Counted from the first letter of the stretch, positions 1 through 8,223 are shown. The stretch is 39,371 nt of DNA from an uncultured Planctomycetota bacterium (GCA_902796885.1 CADBQY010000031.1:1-39371), one strand, 5' to 3'. Numbers and translations are program-made. Notes: generated by a model not told the origin, from the letters alone.

Positions 1-170
1 CGCATGAAGACGTCGCTCGATTTGGCTCCGAACGCGCTGTTCCCCCCCATTCCGCCGAAGGCGCCGACCAATCCTCCGCCTTTTCCTCGCTGGAGAAGGA
101 TGATCAGGAGCATAAAGAGCATCAGAACGACCATGAAGACGAACAGGAGCGTCTGTAGGACAGAAATCAT
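1..170 (-). CDS. secG: Preprotein translocase subunit SecG (partial)
   Basis: SecG is the small accessory subunit of the SecYEG protein-export channel in the inner membrane. The N-terminal 56 residues are visible and the gene runs off the left edge of the window. It starts [19 protein letters not shown], a long hydrophobic first helix, and continues with the SecG hallmark [10 protein letters not shown] followed by a Gly-rich segment and [12 protein letters not shown]. The ATG at 170 is preceded by a GAGGAAAAG ribosome binding site. It lies 67 bases downstream of tpiA on the same strand; tpiA-secG is a common bacterial gene order, so the two are probably cotranscribed. The second transmembrane helix and C-terminus cannot be seen. 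Confidence 0.9.
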   Translation of the reverse strand, partial: MISVLQTLLFVFMVVLMLFMLLIILLQRGKGGGLVGAFGGMGGNSAFGAKSSDVFM

Positions 171-237
171 ACTTTCACTTTTCCTCTGTGAAAAAATTGA
201 TTCGTGAAATGAACGGCGTTCGGACCTTTCGACAAAC

Positions 238-1005
238 TTATTTTTGGATCGAACGGCAGGCGTCGATGATCCCCATGAAGGCGTCGACCTTCAGCGAGGC
301 GCCGCCGACCAGCGCGCCGTCGATATCGGGCTTCGAAAGGAGTTCCTGGGCGTTGTTCGCCTTGACACTCCCGCCGTACTGGATCCGAACGACGTCGGCG
401 ACCTCTTTGCCGTAGCGTTCGGTCATCAGGGCGCGCAGATCGGCGTGGACTTCCTGAGCCTGGTCGGGAGTGGCGACTTTACCGGTTCCGATCGCCCAGA
501 CCGGTTCGTAAGCGATCACGCATTTTTTCATGTCTTCGGCCGAAACGCCCGAGAAGGAGCCGTCGAACTGACGACGGTTGACCTGGCTGGTAACGCCCGC
601 TTCCCGCTCGGAAAGGAGTTCGCCGACGCAGACGATCGGAGTCAGACCGGCGGCCAGCGCGGCGTGAACCTTTTTGTTGACCAGTTCGCTCGACTCGCCC
701 ATGATGTGGCGGCGTTCGCTGTGCCCCAGAATGACGTATTTGCAGCCGAAATCGGTCAGCATGGCGGTTTCAATTTCGCCGGTGAAGGCGCCCGCCTTTT
801 CGAAATAGACGTTCTGCGCGCCGTAGCCGATATTCGAGCCGGCGAGGATTTCGGCGACCGCCGGAATGTAGAGGTACGGGGGGCAGACGGCGATATCGAC
901 TTCGTTGACTCCGGCGGCCGCGGATTTCAGACCATCGGCGAGAGCCTTGGCGGAATCAAGTTTCATATTCATCTTCCAGTTACCGGCGATAAAAAGACGG
1001 CGCAT
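238..1005 (-). CDS. tpiA: Triosephosphate isomerase
   Basis: TpiA interconverts dihydroxyacetone phosphate and glyceraldehyde 3-phosphate in cytoplasmic glycolysis and gluconeogenesis. The 255-residue product has the usual length and all catalytic elements: Lys11 in GNWKMN, His95 in LGHSERR, Glu167 in [11 protein letters not shown], and the phosphate-binding GGSVKANN (211-218) and GALVGGASL loops. An in-frame start 54 bases upstream would add a Lys/Arg-rich extension and lie inside a leader hairpin. The ATG at 1005 is preferred because AAGAGGAAAAAA directly precedes it and [13 protein letters not shown] is the family N-terminus. It is followed by secG on the same strand. Confidence 0.97.
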   Translation of the reverse strand: MRRLFIAGNWKMNMKLDSAKALADGLKSAAAGVNEVDIAVCPPYLYIPAVAEILAGSNIGYGAQNVYFEKAGAFTGEIETAMLTDFGCKYVILGHSERRHIMGESSELVNKKVHAALAAGLTPIVCVGELLSEREAGVTSQVNRRQFDGSFSGVSAEDMKKCVIAYEPVWAIGTGKVATPDQAQEVHADLRALMTERYGKEVADVVRIQYGGSVKANNAQELLSKPDIDGALVGGASLKVDAFMGIIDACRSIQK

Positions 1006-1037
1006 TTTTTTCCTCTTCTTTTTCTTATGAACGAAAG

Positions 1038-1068
1038 TCCCGCGAGGGATTCGGTACACCTCGCGGGA
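1038..1068 (-). promoter_or_regulatory. Inverted repeat in the tpiA leader
   Basis: A perfect 10-bp inverted repeat (TCCCGCGAGG at 1038-1047 and CCTCGCGGGA at 1059-1068) is separated by 11 bases. It lies between the tpiA start at 1005 and an AT-rich region at 1085-1100 that contains a TATTAT-like -10 on the minus strand (1090-1095). It would fold into a hairpin in the tpiA 5' leader. No T-run follows the stem in the transcribed direction, so it is not a normal intrinsic terminator. A stabilising hairpin or an operator are both possible. Confidence 0.5.
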
Positions 1069-1189
1069 AGATACAATGACTCTTTAGATATAATAAGATA
1101 AAATCACCTATAGGGGAAGGGGGGGAGCGGGTTCGGGCTCCGGCCGAAGACCCCCGAAAACCGCCTCGGCGCGCAAAACGGGCGTTTCA

Positions 1190-1218
1190 TTGACGAAACC
1201 GCCCCGCCGGGTTAAAAT
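1190..1218 (+). promoter_or_regulatory. Probable promoter of the yacG operon
   Basis: TTGACG (1190-1195) and TAAAAT (1213-1218) are separated by exactly 17 bp, a near-consensus sigma-70 type arrangement. The predicted start near 1225 gives a leader of about 75 bases to yacG at 1300. This is the best promoter match in the divergent tpiA/yacG gap. Confidence 0.65.
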
Positions 1219-1299
1219 AGGCGCGGTTTCCCGCCCCGCCCTCCCCCGTTCCGGGGTAAGTCCGGCGGGACGGACGCCCTCAAAAGAGAGATCCCGAAG

Positions 1300-1488
1300 A
1301 TGAAATGCCCGATCTGCGGACGCGAGTTTGAACCGGAGAGCGCCGAGACGTCCCTTCCGTTCTGCTCGGATCGCTGCAAAACGATTGATCTGGGGCGCTG
1401 GCTCGACGAGAAGTACCCCTTTCTTTCCGACAAAGACGATGAAGACGACCAGATCGCCGAAGGATGGATGACCGATGAAGACCATTGA
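1300..1488 (+). CDS. yacG: YacG family zinc-finger protein (DNA gyrase inhibitor)
   Basis: YacG proteins are very small zinc-binding proteins; the E. coli member binds GyrB and inhibits gyrase. The 62-residue product starts MKCPICGREFE and continues to PFCSDRCKTIDLGRWLDEKY, giving the four zinc cysteines as CPxC and CSDRC. The motif CKxIDLGRWxxxxY is diagnostic for the family, as is the acidic tail. An AAAGAGAGA ribosome binding site lies upstream. It is the first gene of a plus-strand operon and its last 14 bases overlap the next gene, which implies translational coupling. The usual proteobacterial partner coaE is not adjacent. Confidence 0.93.
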   Translation: MKCPICGREFEPESAETSLPFCSDRCKTIDLGRWLDEKYPFLSDKDDEDDQIAEGWMTDEDH

Positions 1489-2554
1489 AGATTTAGATCA
1501 GGGAACAATCCGCCGCATCGACTGGCAGGAGCTCCTCCCCGGCGTCCTTTTCTTCCGCGCTCTGACGCTGGCGTTTCGTGTCGGGCCAATCGCCGCGGGG
1601 ACGTTCCTGATCATCCTGATGATGGCGCTGACCGGCCGATCTCCCGCCACCGGCGATTTTTTGGTTCTCCTTTTTAAATCGCTCGTCTGCTCCTTCACCT
1701 GTCACAGCGGATCGGTCACGATCGGATCTCTCGTCTTTTCGCTGGCGGCGCTCTTTCTGTGGCTCTTTCTGGCGCGGCGGAGCGCCGTGCGCTTGGTCAC
1801 CACCCAGCGCGTCCCGCTCGGGAAAGGACTAAAATTCGCCTGTCGGCGGTATACTTCGGTCGTCCTGGCGGCCGCGCTCCCTCTGGCGTTTCTCCTCATC
1901 GCGGCCGCGTTGTCCGTCGTACTCGGAAAAACGTCTTGGGGCTTCGCCTGCGGACTCCCCGTTCTGCTGGGGTTCGCCTGGCTCGCGATTCTGCTCGGCG
2001 TCGGGCTTCTAATCGGTCTGCCGATGCTCGCCGCGGCGGTCGCCATCGACAACTGCGACGGATTCGACGCCTTTTCTCGCGTCTTCGCCTACATCTTTCA
2101 GCGGCCGTTCCACACGCTCCTTTACCTCCTCCTGGCGGCCTTCTTCGGCGCGGCGGGATTCTTCGTTCTCCAGGGGTTGGTCTTTATCCTGGTTCGTTTC
2201 GTCGACTTCCTCAGCCTATACCTCAGCGGTACCGACGCCGAAGTTCTGGTTTCGCAGAACATCTGGTCGCTCCTGTGGTGGACGGCGACGGTTATGCTCC
2301 CCTACGGGTTCCTCTTCGGCTATGTCTGCCATGCCGGGGTCGCCCTCTATCTGCTCCTGCGGAAAAACCTCGACGGGGTGGCCTTCGACGTGATCTACGC
2401 CGACTCGGCCGAGCCGGTCCGCCGACTCCGCCCGATCCTGCAAGAGAGCGAAGGCGTGCCGGAATTCGCGGCCGAACCGGCCGACGAGGGAACGGAAAAT
2501 GCCGGGACGCCGGAAGACGAAACGAAAAACGAGGAGCCGACCGATCGTGCCTGA
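1475..2554 (+). CDS. Multi-pass membrane protein of unknown function
   Basis: The 359-residue product has about six to eight hydrophobic segments (roughly residues 23-50, 75-100, 125-150, 155-190, 210-240 and 265-295). A charged Glu/Pro/Thr-rich cytoplasmic-looking tail of about 50 residues ends in NEEPTDRA. No enzymatic motif is visible and I do not recognise a named family. It starts within the last codons of yacG (14-base overlap), and its stop overlaps the GTG start of the following GTPase gene. The three genes therefore form one tightly packed operon. An inner-membrane location is inferred from hydrophobicity only. Confidence 0.8.
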   Translation: MKTIEDLDQGTIRRIDWQELLPGVLFFRALTLAFRVGPIAAGTFLIILMMALTGRSPATGDFLVLLFKSLVCSFTCHSGSVTIGSLVFSLAALFLWLFLARRSAVRLVTTQRVPLGKGLKFACRRYTSVVLAAALPLAFLLIAAALSVVLGKTSWGFACGLPVLLGFAWLAILLGVGLLIGLPMLAAAVAIDNCDGFDAFSRVFAYIFQRPFHTLLYLLLAAFFGAAGFFVLQGLVFILVRFVDFLSLYLSGTDAEVLVSQNIWSLLWWTATVMLPYGFLFGYVCHAGVALYLLLRKNLDGVAFDVIYADSAEPVRRLRPILQESEGVPEFAAEPADEGTENAGTPEDETKNEEPTDRA

Positions 2555-3692
2555 GCCGTTTTCGATTCTTCCGCTCACTCCGGAAGGACGGGGGGGGATC
2601 GGAAGCCTTCTCATTTCCGGGCCCGGCGCCGAAAAAGCGTTCCGCGCCCTTTTCACTTTCCAAAGCGGGCGCGCGCCGAGCCCCGCCGACCTGGAATCTC
2701 GGCGGAATCGCCCGATCTTCGGACATTTCTCCCTGGGAAAAGACTTACACGAAGAGGTCCTTGTCCGCGCAATTTCGCCGACCGAGTTGGAGATTCACTC
2801 CCATGGCGGCGGGGCGATTCGTTCGGCAATCATCCGCCGTCTGACCGAGGCGGGGGGGACTCTCCGACGAGACGATCCCCCGACGTGGGACGGACCGACC
2901 GCCGGAACGCCCGACTTTCGCGCCGAAGCGATGAATCTGCTCCCCCACGCGCGAACCGAACGCACGGCGCGTCTTCTTCTCGATCAGGCCAACGGCGCAG
3001 GGAAACGTTTTTTTGAAAAAGCGGCGGGACTCACAAGCCGGGCCCGGCGGGCGGCGCTGGCGCGGATCGAGCTCCTGGCTCGGGTCGGCCGCGCGCTTTA
3101 TCAGGCGCCCCGCGTTCTGCTGATCGGTCCGGTCAACGCCGGCAAGAGCTCCCTTTTAAACGCCATTTTGGGATTCGACCGCGCGCTGGTCGACCCGATG
3201 GCGGGCACCACGCGCGACGTCGTCTCGGCCGAAACGATTCTCGGCGGGCTCCCCTTCCGTCTCAGCGATACCGCCGGCGTGCGCGAAGCGCCCGGCACGC
3301 TCGAAAAAGAGGGAATGATCCGGATCGTTCCTCTTCTGAAAAAAGCCGATATTCTCCTGACCGTTTTCGACGTCACCGCGCCGGGAGACGATCCGATCGC
3401 CGAGTTCACCCGGGCGTTTCGCGCGATGGGCGGAAATCTCGACACCGGCGCTCCGCCGGATATCCTGGTCCTGAACAAGTGCGACCTTCCGTCGGAGAGC
3501 CGGAATCGATTCTGGAAAACCGCGCCGTACGGTCAACACGGTCTCGTCGAAACGAGCGTATTCCGGCCGGAGACCATCGCCGCGCTCCAGCAGAAGCTGA
3601 TCGACGTCCTCTTCCCCGCCCTTCCCGAACCGGACGAGTTCGTTCCGATCAACGCCCGGCAGCTTGAATACGCCCGCGCGCGATGCCGGTAA
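2547..3692 (+). CDS. MnmE/TrmE-like GTPase lacking the C-terminal CxGK region
   Basis: Canonical MnmE, with MnmG, modifies the wobble uridine of certain tRNAs. This 381-residue product has the MnmE N-domain signature (TPEGRGGIGSLLISGP at about 11-26, EIHSHGGGA at about 82-90). It also has a G domain: G1 GPVNAGKSS (194-202), G2 GTTRD (220-224), G3 DTAGVRE (241-247) and G4 NKCD (310-313). It ends soon after the INARQLEYAR motif. About 65 residues are absent, including the final Cys-x-Gly-Lys whose cysteine is conserved in MnmE. The helical-domain signature around LDLxxAE is also degenerate. The GTG at 2547 is chosen because GAGGAG lies 11 bases upstream and it overlaps the preceding stop. No frameshifted remnant follows the stop, since yraN occupies the opposite strand. 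It may be a divergent paralogue rather than true MnmE. Confidence 0.8.
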   Translation: MPEPFSILPLTPEGRGGIGSLLISGPGAEKAFRALFTFQSGRAPSPADLESRRNRPIFGHFSLGKDLHEEVLVRAISPTELEIHSHGGGAIRSAIIRRLTEAGGTLRRDDPPTWDGPTAGTPDFRAEAMNLLPHARTERTARLLLDQANGAGKRFFEKAAGLTSRARRAALARIELLARVGRALYQAPRVLLIGPVNAGKSSLLNAILGFDRALVDPMAGTTRDVVSAETILGGLPFRLSDTAGVREAPGTLEKEGMIRIVPLLKKADILLTVFDVTAPGDDPIAEFTRAFRAMGGNLDTGAPPDILVLNKCDLPSESRNRFWKTAPYGQHGLVETSVFRPETIAALQQKLIDVLFPALPEPDEFVPINARQLEYARARCR

Positions 3693-3703
3693 AAGAAGTC
3701 AAA

Positions 3704-4165
3704 CTAAAACGCGTCTTTGAGATGGTCAAAACGGGGTTCTTCCCCGTCGGGCCAGACGATCATCGCGATATCGTACCGGCAGGGGGTCCCGCGGTCGAGT
3801 CCGCGCCAGCGAAGGTACTCCCCCGCCGCGCGGCGAATTCGGTTTCGGCGGGAAACGGGGACTTCGGCGTAGGGATCGGCGTATCCCTCGTCGCGCCGCG
3901 TTTTGACTTCCACAAAGACAAGAGTCCCCCCGTCGCGGGCGACGATATCGATCTCGCACGACGGAAGGGAAAGGTTCCGTTCGAGGATTTTCCATCCCCC
4001 CTTTTTGAAACGCGCCGCCGCCAGCTCTTCTCCTCTTTGGCCAAGCTCGTCTTTCGCGCGGGGAGCGCGAAATTCGCGCTTTTTGCTCGGCACGACGCTC
4101 GGATCTTCGTTTCGGCCGCCGGAAAGCTCGCCGGCCAGGGCCCGCAGAAATTCAAAAAAACGCAT
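3704..4165 (-). CDS. yraN: YraN family (UPF0102) nuclease-fold protein
   Basis: The UPF0102/YraN family has a restriction-endonuclease-like fold of uncertain role, possibly in DNA or Holliday-junction metabolism. The 153-residue product carries the family signature from residue 40: GQRGEELAAARFKKGGW, then RNLSLPSCEIDIVARDGGTLVFVEVKTRR. The catalytic-type residues E, D and ExK are thus retained. An extra N-terminal stretch of about 35 residues is less conserved. GGAGGGG stands before the ATG at 4165. It lies 17 bases after rsgA on the same strand and ends 11 bases from the convergent GTPase gene. Confidence 0.92.
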   Translation of the reverse strand: MRFFEFLRALAGELSGGRNEDPSVVPSKKREFRAPRAKDELGQRGEELAAARFKKGGWKILERNLSLPSCEIDIVARDGGTLVFVEVKTRRDEGYADPYAEVPVSRRNRIRRAAGEYLRWRGLDRGTPCRYDIAMIVWPDGEEPRFDHLKDAF

Positions 4166-4182
4166 TCGCCCCTCCGCGCCTG

Positions 4183-5373
4183 TCAGCCGTCGACCATTTC
4201 GCCGGCGCGGATCGAAAGGTAACTGGCGTACCGGCGGGCGTCGACCCGGCCGTCGGCCACGGCGTCTTTCACCGCACAGCCGTTTTCGTGCGTATGGGTA
4301 CAGTCCGAAAATTTACACAGATTCTCGTAGGGACAAAGGTCGCGGAAATACGCCATCACCTCTTCGGAAATGATATCCCAGAGCATGAACTGACGGATCC
4401 CCGGCGTGTCGACCACGTAACCGCCGAACGAAAGGCGCAGAAGTTCGGCGGCGGTCGTCGTATGGCGCCCCTTTTGGTTTTCGAGACTCACCTCGGCGGT
4501 ACGCAGACTCAACCCGGGTTCGATTTCGTTCAGAAGCGACGATTTCCCGACCCCGCTCTGGCCGACGACGACGCTTTCGCGGCCGGTCAGCAGACGCTTG
4601 ACCCGCGCGATTCCGTACCCGGTTTTAGTGCTGGTCGGGATCACCTTGTACCCCATCTGCGCGTAGACGCCGAAAAGGGGAATCAGCTCCGCCGGATCGG
4701 CCAGATCGAATTTGTTGACAAGGATGACCGGCGTGATTCCGGCACGCCCGCAGGTGACCAACAGCCGGTCGATCAGGTTCGGCTTAATCGCCGGCTCGGC
4801 GGCGCTCGCCACGATCAGCGCCTGGTCGACGTTCGTGACCAGGATATGTTTCCGCCCGCGGCTGGTTCGCGAAAGGGATCCGAAACGCGGCTCGATCCGT
4901 TCGATGATCCCCTCGTCGTCCGAGGCGGCGCGGAATCGGACACGGTCGCCGACGATCACAACCTGCCGCTGTTCGGTCGAAAGGGTTTTCAGAATCCGCC
5001 GCGTGGCGCAAGTGTAGATTCGCCCCGTCTCTTCCTCCTCGACCCGCGAATAGAGTCCGTGAACGCCGATCACGCGGCCGGGAAGAGTCGGCTTGCCGCT
5101 CACGTCGGGAAGAACGCGAAAATCGCCCCGTTCCCCCGACGCGTTTTCGGTCGGCAGAACCGAGCCGACCACGGTTCGCTTTCGGATAAGGTCGCCTTTT
5201 CCGCTGATCCTCTCCCCCGAAAGGACGTCCTCGCTTTCCGGAGAAGATTCGGACGACTCCGACCCGGCGCTGTAGCGCCGAGTCCAGTCTTTTTCGCGGG
5301 TGCGGGAAGACCGGTTCCGTTTGAACTCGACCCGCAGTTTCCGCGACGTTTCCTTCTTTCCCTTTTTACTCAT
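4183..5373 (-). CDS. rsgA: Ribosome small subunit-dependent GTPase RsgA
   Basis: RsgA is a circularly permuted GTPase that assists late maturation of the 30S subunit. The 396-residue product has an S1/OB-like domain (about 98-165). The GTPase motifs are in permuted order: G4 NKFD (220-223), G1 GQSGVGKSS (271-279), G3 DTPG (322-325). It ends with the zinc site C353-x4-C358-x-H360-x5-C366 of the family. A low-complexity basic and Ser/Glu-rich extension of about 90 residues precedes the OB domain. The ATG at 5373 overlaps the stop of the TPR gene by 8 bases, suggesting coupled translation, and is preferred over an upstream frame that would read into that gene. Confidence 0.95.
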   Translation of the reverse strand: MSKKGKKETSRKLRVEFKRNRSSRTREKDWTRRYSAGSESSESSPESEDVLSGERISGKGDLIRKRTVVGSVLPTENASGERGDFRVLPDVSGKPTLPGRVIGVHGLYSRVEEEETGRIYTCATRRILKTLSTEQRQVVIVGDRVRFRAASDDEGIIERIEPRFGSLSRTSRGRKHILVTNVDQALIVASAAEPAIKPNLIDRLLVTCGRAGITPVILVNKFDLADPAELIPLFGVYAQMGYKVIPTSTKTGYGIARVKRLLTGRESVVVGQSGVGKSSLLNEIEPGLSLRTAEVSLENQKGRHTTTAAELLRLSFGGYVVDTPGIRQFMLWDIISEEVMAYFRDLCPYENLCKFSDCTHTHENGCAVKDAVADGRVDARRYASYLSIRAGEMVDG

Positions 5374-6319
5374 CGAGCGGCTCGCCGGAAGAAGAATCGC
5401 CGTGATCGCGGCAGCCGCAATCGCCGTGCTCTCCGCCGCAGTCACAGACGCCGCCGCACTCGCCGTCGTCTTCGTCGTCCGGCTCGACGCGGTTACCGAA
5501 CGCCTCGGCCTTTTTCAGGTCTTCGGCCGCGTCCCGGTCGTTCCCGACGGCGGCGTAGGCTTCGGCACGCAGCTCGTACGCCGTGGCGTTCATCGGGGCC
5601 AGACGGATCAGTTCCGAGAAGTCCTCGATCGCCGCCTGATAATCTTTCCGTTCCAAAAAGAGACGGCCGCGATTGGCGTAGGTTCCGCTGTCGTCGGGGT
5701 CCGACTCGAGCGCTTTGGCGTAATCTTCGAGCGCGCCGTCGATGTCGCCGAGCTTCTGACGCACGTAGCCGCGGTTCCCGTACGCCTTTTCGCGCGCGGG
5801 GTTCAGGCGGATCACCTCGTTAAAATCGGCCAGGGCGCTTTCGTAGTCTCCCATGTCGACCCAGTCGTTCCCGCGGTTGTTCCAGGCGGCGGTCATTTCG
5901 GGATCCAGCTCGATCGCCTTCGTGTAGTCTTCGGACGCGGTGACGTACATCTTCATTTCGTCGTAAATCACGCCGCGGTTGTAATACGCGTCGGCGTAGT
6001 CCGGTTTGAGTTCGACGGCCCGCGTATAGCATTTGAGCGCGGTCTCGGGCGCGTCCATCAAAAAGGTGACCAGTCCGAGGGAATAGAACGTCTCGGCGCT
6101 GTCGGGGTTCATCCGGACGGCGATCGTATAGTCGCGGCAGGCAAACCGCCAGTTCCGCTCGCAGAAATACGCGTTCCCCCGCGCCACGTAAAGCCTGGCG
6201 CTGGCCGGATGCTTTTCGATCGCTTCGTCGTAAAACCGAACGGCGTCGGCGGCTTTCCCTTCCAGAAGAAGGTTTTCCCCCTTTTGAATGATGTCGTCAA
6301 CCTTTTGTTTGTCGTTCAT
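5366..6319 (-). CDS. Tetratricopeptide repeat protein with Cys/His/acidic tail
   Basis: The 317-residue product consists of about seven to eight consecutive TPR units (roughly residues 10-275). Typical segments such as AYYNRGVIYDEM, AWNNRGNDWVDMGDY and AYGNRGYVRQKLGD recur every 34 residues. TPR arrays serve as protein-interaction scaffolds. No signal peptide is present. The last 40 residues change character completely: they are rich in Asp and Glu and contain five Cys and two His within about 22 residues (CGGVCDCGG, HGDCGCRDH). This may be a metal-binding tail. The gene has AAGGAG before its ATG, begins 18 bases after accD and overlaps rsgA. The partner protein is unknown. Confidence 0.88.
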   Translation of the reverse strand: MNDKQKVDDIIQKGENLLLEGKAADAVRFYDEAIEKHPASARLYVARGNAYFCERNWRFACRDYTIAVRMNPDSAETFYSLGLVTFLMDAPETALKCYTRAVELKPDYADAYYNRGVIYDEMKMYVTASEDYTKAIELDPEMTAAWNNRGNDWVDMGDYESALADFNEVIRLNPAREKAYGNRGYVRQKLGDIDGALEDYAKALESDPDDSGTYANRGRLFLERKDYQAAIEDFSELIRLAPMNATAYELRAEAYAAVGNDRDAAEDLKKAEAFGNRVEPDDEDDGECGGVCDCGGEHGDCGCRDHGDSSSGEPLDE

Positions 6320-6337
6320 CGGAACTCCTTACGATGT

Positions 6338-7231
6338 TCACTTGTTGCAGTAGTCGATCGCCCGCGCCAATTCGCTCTTGAGGTCGCCCCGTTTCACGAT
6401 CCGGTCGATAAACCCGTGTTCCAGAAGGAACTCGCTCGTCTGAAACCCTTTGGGCAGTTCGATCTTGATCGTCGCCTTGATGGTGCGCGGCCCGGCGAAC
6501 CCGATCAGCGCCTTCGGTTCGGCGAAGATCAAGTCGCCCAACGACGCGAAACTCGCCGCCACGCCCCCCATCGTCGGGTTGGTCATGACCGAAATGAAAA
6601 GCCCGCCCGCCTCGTGAAGACGCGCCAACGCGGCGCTCACTTTGGCCATCTGCATGAGCGAAAGGATTCCCTCGTGCATTCGCGCCCCGCCCCCGGAACC
6701 GGAGATGATGATCAGCGGAAGCCCCGTCTCGGCGGCCCGTTCGGCGGCGCGGGTCAGTTTCTCGCCGACGACCGACCCCATGCTCCCCATGATGAACCGC
6801 GAGTCGGTGACGCCGATCGCGACTTTTCGCGCGCGGATCCGGCCGGTTCCGGTAATCACGGCGTCCTTGAGTCCCGTCGATTCCTGGTCGCTCTTCACGC
6901 GCTCGACGTACGGACGGCGATCGACGAACGAAAGGGGGTCGCCCGGCACCAGGTCGGCGTCCCATTCTTCAAACGTCCCTTCGTCGATGATCTGGGCGAT
7001 CCGCTGCTGCGCCGGGACCGGCCAGTGATATCCGCATTCGGGACAGACGTCGAGCCGCTTGAGCGCCTCGTTCCGAAAGATCGTCGCCAGACATCCGGGA
7101 CATTTGATCCAGAGCCCTTCCGGAACCCCTTTGCGCAGATCCGGACTCTTGTCGGTCGGAGAATGGGGGCGGGGCGGACTCGGGGGATTGACCGGCTTGG
7201 CCACAGGTTCGTCTGAGATTTTTTTCACCAT
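6338..7231 (-). CDS. accD: Acetyl-CoA carboxylase carboxyltransferase beta subunit
   Basis: AccD with AccA transfers the carboxyl group from biotin carrier to acetyl-CoA, giving malonyl-CoA for fatty acid synthesis. The 297-residue product has the N-terminal zinc ribbon C44-x2-C47 and C63-x2-C66, then the crotonase-like carboxyltransferase fold. Characteristic stretches are [23 protein letters not shown] and [11 protein letters not shown]. The first 35 residues are Pro-rich and not conserved in the family. It is the upstream gene of accD-TPR-rsgA-yraN. fabF lies a few kilobases away on the same strand but in another transcription unit. Confidence 0.97.
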   Translation of the reverse strand: MVKKISDEPVAKPVNPPSPPRPHSPTDKSPDLRKGVPEGLWIKCPGCLATIFRNEALKRLDVCPECGYHWPVPAQQRIAQIIDEGTFEEWDADLVPGDPLSFVDRRPYVERVKSDQESTGLKDAVITGTGRIRARKVAIGVTDSRFIMGSMGSVVGEKLTRAAERAAETGLPLIIISGSGGGARMHEGILSLMQMAKVSAALARLHEAGGLFISVMTNPTMGGVAASFASLGDLIFAEPKALIGFAGPRTIKATIKIELPKGFQTSEFLLEHGFIDRIVKRGDLKSELARAIDYCNK

Positions 7232-7265
7232 GGTTTTCTCTTAAAAAAACGATTCTTCAGCCGGG

Positions 7266-7325
7266 CCGCTAGCAGCGGCTGGCAATTTTCGCGTCGTTAA
7301 TTTCGGCTACCCGACAGCGCCGCCT
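7266..7325. repeat. 60-bp direct repeat, copy A (between accD and rpe)
   Basis: This segment matches 7361-7420 at 52 of 60 positions by direct comparison. It begins CCGCTAGCAGCGGCT, which contains the small inverted repeat CCGCT/AGCGG, and ends GGCTACCCGACAGCGCCGCCT. The copy lies wholly in the gap between rpe and accD. Confidence 0.85.
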
Positions 7326-7360
7326 CGTTGGGCGGCTTGGACACTACCCCATTCGGTGAT

Positions 7361-7420
7361 CCGCTAGCAGCGGCTAGCGGTTTTCGCGTCGTCGTTCTCG
7401 GCTACCCGACGGCGCCGCCT
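7361..7420. repeat. 60-bp direct repeat, copy B (overlaps the end of rpe)
   Basis: This is the second copy, starting 95 bp after the first. Its right 19 bases encode the last residues and stop codon of rpe on the minus strand. It begins with the near-perfect palindromic element CCGCTAG-cagcgg-CTAGCGG (7361-7380), which copy A has lost by substitutions. It could be a local duplication of the rpe tail or a member of a dispersed intergenic repeat family. Confidence 0.85.
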
Positions 7421-8109
7421 TCGACCGCGAGCCGACGAAGGAGCTTGATCCGTTCGGCATAATTGACCGCGTCAAAGACACTCGTTCCGGCAACGAACAT
7501 ATCGACGCCGGCACGCGCAGCTTCGTTTATCGTCCATTTCCCGATTCCACCGTCAATCGAAAGGAGCGCGTCGGGTCGGACGACCTCTTTAAACTTTCGG
7601 ACCTTGTCGAGGACATGCGGCATAAACTTTTGTCCGCCGAATCCAGGCTGGACGCTCATCGTCAGGAGGATATCGACCAGCGGCGCGTAGGGTAAAACCG
7701 CCTCGGCGGGGGTTCCGGGATTGAGAACCAGCCCCGGCGCCGCGCCAAGGTCGCGGATCCGGGCGATCAGCTCTTCCGGCTCGGGAACCGCCTCGATATG
7801 GAACAGAAGCGAATCGGCCCCCGCCCGAACGAACGCTTCGGCATACCGGGCGGGATCGGAAATCATCAGGTGAACGTCGAGCGGCAGGCGCGTGATCTTG
7901 CGGATCGACGCGACGACCGGCACTCCGACGCTGATATTCGGCACGAAATGCCCGTCCATCACGTCGACGTGGAGGACCCGGGCGCCCGCCTCTTCGACCA
8001 GACGGATTTCGCGCTCCAGATTGGCGAAATCGGCGGCCAGAAGCGAAGGACTAATCACCGGTCTCTGCCGACAGAGTTCCTGTACCCAGGGGAATGAAGT
8101 TAAGGCCAT
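7402..8109 (-). CDS. rpe: Ribulose-phosphate 3-epimerase
   Basis: Rpe interconverts ribulose 5-phosphate and xylulose 5-phosphate in the pentose phosphate pathway. The 235-residue TIM-barrel product shows ISPSLLAADFANL, the metal ligands His47 and Asp49 in HVDVMDGHFVPN, His80 in LDVHLMI, SVQPGFGGQKF and the catalytic Asp in SIDGGI. The ATG at 8109 gives a normal N-terminus. A TTG start 84 bases further upstream would add a basic segment not typical of the family and would lie on top of the likely -10 region. No strong ribosome binding site precedes 8109, so the exact start is less certain than the function. The 3' end is embedded in a repeat copy. Confidence 0.93.
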   Translation of the reverse strand: MALTSFPWVQELCRQRPVISPSLLAADFANLEREIRLVEEAGARVLHVDVMDGHFVPNISVGVPVVASIRKITRLPLDVHLMISDPARYAEAFVRAGADSLLFHIEAVPEPEELIARIRDLGAAPGLVLNPGTPAEAVLPYAPLVDILLTMSVQPGFGGQKFMPHVLDKVRKFKEVVRPDALLSIDGGIGKWTINEAARAGVDMFVAGTSVFDAVNYAERIKLLRRLAVEGGAVG

Positions 8110-8194
8110 CAATCGCGGTTTGTGGGATAGACCGGGAGCGATCCGCGAAACGAAACGTTCCTTTTGGCGGCGCGGCTCCCCGTTTCTTTTCAAT

Positions 8195-8223
8195 ATAATA
8201 TACCGCAGAACGGCTCCTTTTAA
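8195..8223 (-). promoter_or_regulatory. Candidate rpe promoter
   Basis: On the minus strand TTAAAA and TATTAT are spaced by 17 bp, about 85 bases upstream of the preferred rpe start. The match to consensus is moderate. The -35 part overlaps the small perfect inverted repeat CCTTTT-a-AAAAGG at 8216-8228. Confidence 0.35.

Noticed and set aside
5300..7216. A 638-codon plus-strand frame spanning rsgA start, the TPR gene and accD
   Set aside because: It crosses three supported minus-strand genes and has no motif; it is a codon-bias artefact.
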